Source: an uncultured Opitutia bacterium
GTDB taxonomy: Bacteria; Verrucomicrobiota; Verrucomicrobiae; Opitutales; MB11C04
Assembly (NCBI GenBank): GCA_913048545.1
Contig: CAJWWH010000009.1
Location: 1-28,516 of the forward strand
Length of the DNA: 28,516 nt
Reading direction: 5' to 3'
Part shown: one piece after another, positions 23,502-28,516 of the stretch
Numbering within the stretch: the first letter of the stretch is position 1
Layout: the number at the start of each line of letters is the position of its first letter
Translations under genes and position numbers: made by a program
Notes under the pieces: generated by a model
Seen by the model: the letters and a program-made list of their open reading frames with translations, nothing else
Databases searched by the model: none
Told to the model about the DNA's origin: nothing

Positions 23502-24620
23502 TTAGGAACTTGTAATTCCAGTAATCTGTTTGCTATGCTCGGAAACAATACCTCTTATATTTTCCAGGTTTTCCTCCATGGAAGAAAGCAATTTAAATTG
23601 GGCCCGTACCCGGTCTAAATTATGGTTCGGTCGTTTGATTTTGAAATACCGGTCTCCATTAATGTGATCGGACAGAAACCGTAGTCCAAGTTCATAAGTG
23701 ATGACCAATGGGGCAACGGGCAGATGATCAATTTCTTTTTTTTCCAGTATACTCCCGGCAGATTCCAGGTATCCCTGCACAATTGCAGAAAATGTGTCCG
23801 GCAGGAAATAGACTTTTTCAAGAACTGCTTCATCTTCCATTGCTGAGGAGGCTGCAGTCCGCACAAGATCTCCAAAATCGTGAAGGATACAGCCTGGCAT
23901 TACTGTATCCAAATCAACCACGCACATTCCCTTTCCCGAGGATTTGTGCAGGAGGACATTATTTAATTTTGTGTCGTTGTGGACAATCCGAACCGGGAAT
24001 TCATGGTTGATGATTGTATCAGCCAGTCGTTCGCGATTCAGGGCAAATTCAATGAGGTCCTTTACCTCTTTTGCCCGGTTTTGGGGGTCCTCCTTTACAA
24101 TCGAGCGAAAATCATCAAACCTCATCCGGGTGTTATGAAAGTCAGGAATTGTTTCAATCAGGCTCTCTGCAGGGAGGTCAACTAGGCTTGCCTGGAATTC
24201 ACCGAATGCCTTGGCTGCTTCATAAGCCTGATTTAAATTATCAGGCACTTCAAGAGACCGACCACCGTCGACAAATTTGGTCATTCTCCAGTAATTTCCT
24301 CTTGAGTCCTGATGGAAAGAATTTCCTTGGATTGTGGGAACCAACGAAAGGCATTTCTTATCCTGATTGGCAGAAGAAATTTTGGACTGCAGATGTCGGG
24401 TCACAAGGGAAAAATTTTCCATTAATCCCTCAGGATTTCTGAAGACATCGTGATTAATTCTTTGCAAGGTAAAACGATGGGGGTGTTCACCATTTTCACA
24501 GTGCAGTAAAAAAGTGTCATTTACATTACCGTTTCCGTGAGTTTCACAGGATAGTACCCTGCCGCCCATTAAAAACTGGCTGGCAATCTCATTAATCAAA
24601 ACTTCTTTATCCTGATTCAA
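23502..24620 (-). CDS. APH-family sugar kinase, NahK-like (N-acetylhexosamine 1-kinase)
   Basis: This 372-residue aminoglycoside-phosphotransferase-fold kinase reads HGNGNVNDTFLLHCENG (nucleotide loop) early, then RIVHNDTKLNNVLLH (catalytic HxD-x-x-x-N loop) and VVDLDTVMPGCILHDFGD (metal-binding Asp). These closely resemble NahK of bifidobacteria, which phosphorylates GlcNAc and GalNAc at C1. The start appears to be TTG 24620; no ATG lies in frame until residue 18, and an in-frame stop lies four codons upstream of the CTG at 24629. The start matches the NahK N-terminus in length. Sitting with two sulfatases, it would salvage amino sugars released from a sulfated glycan. The fold is secure; the substrate is inferred. 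Confidence 0.82.
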   Translation of the reverse strand: MNQDKEVLINEIASQFLMGGRVLSCETHGNGNVNDTFLLHCENGEHPHRFTLQRINHDVFRNPEGLMENFSLVTRHLQSKISSANQDKKCLSLVPTIQGNSFHQDSRGNYWRMTKFVDGGRSLEVPDNLNQAYEAAKAFGEFQASLVDLPAESLIETIPDFHNTRMRFDDFRSIVKEDPQNRAKEVKDLIEFALNRERLADTIINHEFPVRIVHNDTKLNNVLLHKSSGKGMCVVDLDTVMPGCILHDFGDLVRTAASSAMEDEAVLEKVYFLPDTFSAIVQGYLESAGSILEKKEIDHLPVAPLVITYELGLRFLSDHINGDRYFKIKRPNHNLDRVRAQFKLLSSMEENLENIRGIVSEHSKQITGITSS

Positions 24621-24651
24621 TCCATTCAGCTTTCAAAAAATATCTTCTGGG

Positions 24652-24733
24652 TCAATTCAAGAACGCGTTTTCAATTCATTTCTGTGTTCAATTCGAATCA
24701 TCAGTGAAAACTTAATTTTCCCCGAATCAATTC
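24652..24733. repeat. Four TCAATTC repeats between divergent kinase and sulfatase genes
   Basis: TCAATTC occurs at 24652-24658, 24671-24677, 24688-24694 and 24727-24733, all in the same orientation, 19, 17 and 39 bases apart. They lie in the 151-bp gap between the minus-strand kinase/sulfatase pair and the plus-strand sulfatase. Read on the minus strand they are GAATTGA, which could also mimic -35 boxes. An operator for a common regulator is inferred. Confidence 0.4.
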
Positions 24734-24771
24734 TCTTGCCGTTGTTTGGATTTTTAGAGTTAGGTGTAAGT

Positions 24772-26241
24772 GTGAAGATTGGATTCTCCCTGCTTGTTTT
24801 TTTGCTCCTAATTACTTGCTCAGTTCTGGCTGGTGCTCAACCAAATATAATTCTAATTCTTACTGATGACCAGGGATATGGTGATGTGAATGCACACGGG
24901 CACCCATACCTCAAAACTCCTCACACCAATAAACTGCGTTCAGAAAGCGTGAGCTTTGATAATTTTTATGTCAGTCCTTCCTGCTCTCCTACCCGGGCGG
25001 CGTTGTTAACCGGGTTGCATGAATTCCGATCCGGAGTCACCCATACAATTGTTCCCAGGCAGCAACTTCACAAAGATGCTGTTCTCTTGCCCCAACTCTT
25101 GAAAACGGGCGGATATAGAACCGGGTTTATTGGGAAATGGCACTTGGGCAATAAGCCCGGACCAGAGGAAAGGGGATTCAACTGGTGTTCGACTAATGTG
25201 GGTGGTCCATTAAAACACTTTGATGCCACCTTTATTCGAAACCAAAAACGAATGGCGACCAAGGGGTTCCGTGAGGATATTTTTTTTGACGAAGCCATGA
25301 CTTTTATCGAGGAATGCGAGAATGAACCCTTCTTTTGTTACCTTGCCACTTATTCTCCCCATGCTCCCCTAGCCGCTCCCGAAAATTTGATTAAACCATT
25401 TCGGGATGCCGGATTGAACGATACCCATTCCACTTATTTGGCTATGATTGAAAATATTGATTATAATCTTGGACGGTTAATGAAATTTCTTAACGATACA
25501 AATCGGGAACAGGATACAATCATTATTATGCTTAATGATAACGGTGTGACGGAGGGCTTGGATGTTTATAATGCAAATATGCGTGGGTCCAAGTGTACTG
25601 CCTGGCAGGGAGGAACCCGGGCCTTTTCGTTTTGGCGTTGGAAAGGGACATGGAAACCCAAAATAATCAACCAATTGGCCGCTCATCTTGATATTTTACC
25701 TACTTTGTGTGATTTAACGGACACTCCGCTCCCTTCCAGTCTCAAGAAGAAACTCGAAGGGTTTACCCTGCGTCCAGTGTTAGAAAGTCACAAATCAATC
25801 AAGTGGAACCCGGATCGTATTCTTTTTCACCATGTTGCCCGATGGCCCAGCGGGTATGCAAAACACCATAAATATGCCATGGCCAGTGTTCGGCAAGACA
25901 ATCACCTCATGCTCCGTAGTCATGATTGCGGAAATCCGGAATGTCTTCAATACATGAGCCAGTGCAAGGGCTTACAAAATGTCTCAAGAGGAAGTAAAAA
26001 TATGACTTATGCCTACGGCACGGCTCAGTTTCATTGGGGAGTAAGTCCCAAAGAACATTGGGTCCTTTATGACATCAAAAAGGACCCAGGTTGCAAAAAT
26101 GATCTTTCCCCGCAAAAGCCAGATATGATCAGGGCGCTATCCACGGCTTACGATACATGGTGGGATAATCTTTTTCCCGAAATGATCGCGAAGGGTGGAG
26201 ATTTGGGTAATCCCAATCAAAGTAGAAAATCGGTCCGATGA
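24772..26241 (+). CDS. Secreted formylglycine-dependent sulfatase (arylsulfatase A type)
   Basis: The GTG at 24772 gives a clean signal peptide (MKIGFSLLVFLLLITCSVLA) with AGG about eight bases upstream; the TTG at 24736 would add twelve residues ahead of it. The 489-residue protein has NIILILTDDQGYGDVNAHGH with metal ligands D32-D33, and C71-S-P-T-R (CxPxR, formylglycine site) followed by AALLTG. GFIGKWHLG and IIIMLNDNGVTEG complete the active site. It is more distant from the minus-strand sulfatase than two recent copies would be, and likely has another linkage preference. Divergent orientation suggests shared regulation with the kinase pair. The family is secure; the substrate is unknown. 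Confidence 0.92.
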   Translation: MKIGFSLLVFLLLITCSVLAGAQPNIILILTDDQGYGDVNAHGHPYLKTPHTNKLRSESVSFDNFYVSPSCSPTRAALLTGLHEFRSGVTHTIVPRQQLHKDAVLLPQLLKTGGYRTGFIGKWHLGNKPGPEERGFNWCSTNVGGPLKHFDATFIRNQKRMATKGFREDIFFDEAMTFIEECENEPFFCYLATYSPHAPLAAPENLIKPFRDAGLNDTHSTYLAMIENIDYNLGRLMKFLNDTNREQDTIIIMLNDNGVTEGLDVYNANMRGSKCTAWQGGTRAFSFWRWKGTWKPKIINQLAAHLDILPTLCDLTDTPLPSSLKKKLEGFTLRPVLESHKSIKWNPDRILFHHVARWPSGYAKHHKYAMASVRQDNHLMLRSHDCGNPECLQYMSQCKGLQNVSRGSKNMTYAYGTAQFHWGVSPKEHWVLYDIKKDPGCKNDLSPQKPDMIRALSTAYDTWWDNLFPEMIAKGGDLGNPNQSRKSVR

Positions 26242-26270
26242 GACTACAAGTAATCCCCAGAGGATAAAAA

Positions 26271-26429
26271 ATGAAATTGTGTGGGATCCTTGGAGTTATT
26301 GATATTTTAATTCCCGCAGCAAATGAACAATTTCAAGGCGTTGATCATTCATTCCCTACTTCCTGGCTCCATGACGCAAAATACTTTTCCGTCTGGCACC
26401 GGCAATACCAATGTTTTGTCTTAAGGTAG
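26271..26429 (+). CDS. Possible small ORF, unrecognised
   Basis: This 52-codon ORF (MKLCGILGVIDILIPAANEQ at the start) has AGAGGA about five bases before its ATG, which is unusually good for this window. It ends with TAG just before the 3' end of the opposite-strand tRNA. I do not recognise it and see no signal peptide or repeat. It may be chance; the region 26242-26436 holds nothing else. Confidence 0.3.
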   Translation: MKLCGILGVIDILIPAANEQFQGVDHSFPTSWLHDAKYFSVWHRQYQCFVLR

Positions 26430-26436
26430 AAAATCG

Positions 26437-26509
26437 TAGGGGCGGGGGGGCTCGAACCCCCGACAAACGGATTAAGAGTCCGCTACTCTACCAACTGAGT
26501 TACACCCCC
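26437..26509 (-). tRNA. tRNA-Lys (anticodon CTT)
   Basis: The 73-base minus-strand sequence folds as a cloverleaf. The acceptor is GGGGGTG with CGCCCCT (G1-U72 and U6-G67 wobbles), and the D arm is ACTC/GAGT around AGTTGGTA. The anticodon stem is GCGGA/TCCGT around CTCTTAA, with CTT at 26474-26476. The variable loop has five bases, the T stem is GGGGG/CCCCC around TTCGAGC, and the discriminator is A. The anticodon reads the Lys codon AAG. CCA is not encoded, so it must be added afterwards. Confidence 0.95.
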
Positions 26510-26532
26510 AGGATTTGATGCAATAGCCAACT

Positions 26533-26561
26533 TTTATGGATTAGAGGTGCTGGGTTGTCAA
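26533..26561 (-). promoter_or_regulatory. Promoter of tRNA-Lys
   Basis: On the minus strand a perfect TTGACA (26556-26561) stands 17 bases before CATAAA (26533-26538). Transcription would start about 15-20 bases ahead of the tRNA 5' end at 26509. It is the best sigma70-like match in the window. Confidence 0.55.
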
Positions 26562-26638
26562 TTCAACTGTAATTGATTTGTTCCCTTGTGTCAGATCATT
26601 GTTTTTTGAATTCAAATAATGAATGATAAGTCAGAACA

Positions 26639-26666
26639 TTGATTCTCATGTAATGTATTTGATAAT
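26639..26666 (+). promoter_or_regulatory. Candidate promoter of the DUF1028 gene
   Basis: TTGATT (26639-26644) and GATAAT (26661-26666) are 16 bases apart in an AT-rich stretch 27 bases before the ATG at 26694. Nothing else is seen between the tRNA gene and this point. Confidence 0.35.
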
Positions 26667-26693
26667 AAATATAACGAGTTGTAAAATGCTGAG

Positions 26694-27413
26694 ATGATTT
26701 ATAAATGCGCAGTTATTTTTTGGGTTATTATTCCCTTGGTATACTCAAAAACTGATCTCCCTGCCCTACCTGTATCCACCTTTTCCATTATTGCGAGGGA
26801 TGTGAAAACAGGCGAGATTGGGGTGGCGGTGCAGTCTAAGTTTGTCGCAGTGGGGAGCGTCGTTCCCTATGCTGAAGCCGGTGTCGGTGCGGTGGCCACA
26901 CAGGCATGGGGAAATGTGGAATATGGTCCAAATGGGCTTAAGTTATTGTCACAAGGTAAGAAAGCTGCGGATGTCATTCAATTGCTGATTAATTCAGACC
27001 CTCGGCAAGGTCATCGCCAGGTAGCCGTCATTGGCCTGGAGGGAAACGCTTCGAGTCATACCGGGAAAAGGTGTTTAAGCTGGGCCGGGTCCAAGCACGG
27101 AGAAGATTTTTCGGTGCAGGGCAATTTGCTTACCGGTCCGGAGGTGGTGGAAGCTATGGCCGCAAGCTTTAAAAAAAGCAGGGGGGTTCTTTCTGAAAGA
27201 TTAATTGATGCCCTCAGGGCTGGACAATCTGCTGGTGGGGATAAAAGAGGAATGCAGTCGGCAGCACTATTAGTTGTCCGAAAGAAATGGGGGTATGGTG
27301 GGTTAAATGACCGATTTCGTGATCTTCGGGTTGATGATCACCCCAATCCGATCGAGGAATTGGAGCGAATTTACACTATCCATCGAAAAGTTTTTCCACG
27401 ACCGGATCAATAG
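26694..27413 (+). CDS. DUF1028-family protein (Ntn-hydrolase-like), exported
   Basis: This 239-residue protein has an N-terminal signal peptide (MIYKCAVIFWVIIPLVYSKT). The DUF1028 core follows: STFSIIARDVKTGEIGVAVQ, SVVPYAEAGVGAVATQAWGN, and later GNLLTGPEVVEAMAASF and AGQSAGGDKRGMQSAALLVV. The family has an Ntn-hydrolase-like fold; its activity is not settled. A short C-terminal part (FRDLRVDDHPNPIEELERIY) is also typical. It stands alone, with no operon partner within 100 bp, and ends with TAG. The family assignment is secure, the function is not. Confidence 0.88.
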   Translation: MIYKCAVIFWVIIPLVYSKTDLPALPVSTFSIIARDVKTGEIGVAVQSKFVAVGSVVPYAEAGVGAVATQAWGNVEYGPNGLKLLSQGKKAADVIQLLINSDPRQGHRQVAVIGLEGNASSHTGKRCLSWAGSKHGEDFSVQGNLLTGPEVVEAMAASFKKSRGVLSERLIDALRAGQSAGGDKRGMQSAALLVVRKKWGYGGLNDRFRDLRVDDHPNPIEELERIYTIHRKVFPRPDQ

Positions 27414-27464
27414 TGTAGAAAAGTACGCCAGTCATGATATCGATTCGTTATAAAAACAGAATAA

Positions 27465-27479
27465 AATGGATCCTCCATT
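27465..27479 (+). terminator. Weak hairpin after the DUF1028 gene
   Basis: AATGGA (27465-27470) pairs with TCCATT (27474-27479) around a three-base loop, followed by the broken T-run CTTTGTTTC. It could be a weak terminator. I looked for a preQ1 riboswitch in 27414-27548, upstream of queC, and see none. Confidence 0.25.
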
Positions 27480-27548
27480 CTTTGTTTCGGTTCCGTAATA
27501 AGACCCGCATCAATTATTCTCTTCCACCATGCATCATCACTTTTTAAA

Positions 27549-28205
27549 ATGAAAGCAGTTGTCCTGTTCTCCGGCGGACTCGATTCAACGGTGCTCGCCT
27601 GCCATCTTCTTCGTGATCAGGCAGAGGTCACACTCCTTTCGATTGATTATGGGCAAAGGCATAAAAAGGAACTTTCTTCGGCTCGTCACATTGCCGGTCT
27701 TCTTGATACCCCTCACCAAATCCTGAGCTTGCCCGGTCTGAGCACCCTGCTCGGAGGAAATGCGCTTACTGATCATTCCGTGAATCTGCCGGAAGGCCAT
27801 TATGCAGAGGAAACAATGAAGGCAACTGTGGTTCCAAACCGAAATATGATACTTTTGTCTCTCGCTGCCGGGCATGCAATCTCAATCCAGTATGACACCG
27901 TCGCCTACGCCGCCCATGCCGGTGATCACACAATCTATCCGGATTGTCGCCCCGCTTTCGCGGATGCAATGGAGCAAGCCCTCAAATTAGCGGACTGGGA
28001 AAGCATTTCCCTTTTTCGACCGTTTGTAAATTGGAGCAAGGCGGACCTGGTGAAAAGAGGGAATGAAATTGGGGTTCCTTTTGAGCATACCTGGTCCTGT
28101 TATGCGGGGGGGGAGAAACACTGCGGGAAATGTGGAACCTGTGTCGAAAGAAAAGAAGCATTTGAATTGGTTGGTCTTTCCGATCCAACTTGTTATACTT
28201 CATAA
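27549..28205 (+). CDS. queC: 7-cyano-7-deazaguanine (preQ0) synthase
   Basis: QueC converts 7-carboxy-7-deazaguanine to preQ0 using ATP and ammonia, a step of queuosine biosynthesis. The 218-residue product has the PP-loop ATP motif [17 protein letters not shown] (residues 5-21), the [12 protein letters not shown] segment, [17 protein letters not shown], and a zinc site C184, C192, C195, C198 ([15 protein letters not shown]). Length and residue order match the family. It is followed 16 bases later by queD, so this is a queuosine gene pair, probably with queE beyond the edge. Queuosine modifies tRNAs with GUN anticodons. Identification is secure. Confidence 0.97.
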   Translation: MKAVVLFSGGLDSTVLACHLLRDQAEVTLLSIDYGQRHKKELSSARHIAGLLDTPHQILSLPGLSTLLGGNALTDHSVNLPEGHYAEETMKATVVPNRNMILLSLAAGHAISIQYDTVAYAAHAGDHTIYPDCRPAFADAMEQALKLADWESISLFRPFVNWSKADLVKRGNEIGVPFEHTWSCYAGGEKHCGKCGTCVERKEAFELVGLSDPTCYTS

Positions 28206-28221
28206 CTTTATTATTTTCCAA

Positions 28222-28516
28222 ATGCTGACCTGCAGTAAATCTTACCGGGATATTCCGCTTTCTCATCGTCAACCCAATCACCCCGGGCGTTGTTCCCGTT
28301 TACATGGACACAGCTGGTCAGTCACCCTGACTTTTGCCTCCAGCGATTTGGATGAGAATGGATTTGTGGTGGATTTTGGTGAATTGCACTACCTCGCAGA
28401 CTGGATTGATGAACACCTTGATCACGGCACAATTGTCTGTCTGTCTGATCCCAGAATCGAGGAAATTCGTGGCCTTGCCAAGTCTGGGCTCCTGAAAATT
28501 ACTGAAATTGATCGGG
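28222..28516 (+). CDS. queD: 6-carboxy-5,6,7,8-tetrahydropterin synthase (QueD), 3' end outside window
   Basis: The open frame from ATG 28222 runs to the right edge, giving 98 residues. It carries the 6-pyruvoyl-tetrahydropterin-synthase fold signature: H15 in LSHRQPN, catalytic C24, and LHGH with H28 and H30, where the three His bind zinc. The second half has [20 protein letters not shown]. QueD makes carboxy-tetrahydropterin from dihydroneopterin triphosphate, the step before QueE. It directly follows queC, which supports the call. The C-terminal part with the remaining active-site residues lies beyond the window. Confidence 0.93.
   Translation, partial: MLTCSKSYRDIPLSHRQPNHPGRCSRLHGHSWSVTLTFASSDLDENGFVVDFGELHYLADWIDEHLDHGTIVCLSDPRIEEIRGLAKSGLLKITEIDR

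Noticed and set aside
27414..27548. preQ1 riboswitch upstream of queC
   Set aside because: No preQ1-I or preQ1-II pattern is visible; only a short 6-bp hairpin is present.
1..28516. CRISPR array, transposase, integrase or phage genes
   Set aside because: No regularly spaced repeats, terminal inverted repeats or mobile-element proteins were seen on either strand.

Overview
The window reads as a bacterial chromosomal segment of moderate GC content. My best guess at origin is a free-living, glycan-degrading, diderm bacterium of the Verrucomicrobiota/PVC type. This is an inference from the secreted formylglycine sulfatases, the TonB apparatus, the indirect GatCAB tRNA route and the scarcity of Shine-Dalgarno sequences, not from a phylogeny. 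There is no phage, transposon, CRISPR or integron signal.

Layout. 1-407 (-): the N-terminal part of a gamma-glutamylcyclotransferase-like gene that runs off the left edge. 408-3334 (+): rpsO with a structured leader, then pnp, closed by a strong intrinsic terminator. 3335-11823 (+): surE, a small membrane protein, then a translation block rpmI-rplT-pheS-pheT-gatC-gatA-gatB. gatB is interrupted by an in-frame TAG; a 40-codon conserved-looking GatB tail continues in the same frame behind it. 11914-17549 (+): a seven-gene, overlap-coupled energy-transduction operon of the Vibrio TonB2/TtpC type: DUF3450, long ExbB (TtpC-like), ExbB, two ExbD, TonB and a TPR protein. 17575-18492 (+): metF behind a perfect 30-bp palindrome. 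18470-19339 (-): a parvulin PPIase whose 3' end overlaps metF. 19461-21420 (+): a Fur-family regulator with altered metal-site residues, nadA, and a small lipoprotein, then a terminator. 21609-24620 (-): a secreted sulfatase and a NahK-like sugar kinase, divergent from a second secreted sulfatase (24772-26241, +) across a region with four TCAATTC repeats. 26242-28516: a short ORF, tRNA-Lys(CTT) on the minus strand, a DUF1028 protein, queC, and the start of queD at the right edge.

How they work together. The first half makes ribosomal proteins and charges tRNA (Phe-tRNA synthetase; the GatCAB amidotransferase that converts misacylated Glu/Asp-tRNA). The TonB operon would energise outer-membrane uptake, the sulfatases and kinase would process imported or surface-digested sulfated amino sugars, and queC/queD start queuosine biosynthesis for tRNA modification. 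The strongest oddities are the stop codon inside gatB, the metF palindrome, the structured rpsO leader, a terminator abutting the surE start codon, and the Fur homologue lacking the usual His-rich metal site.
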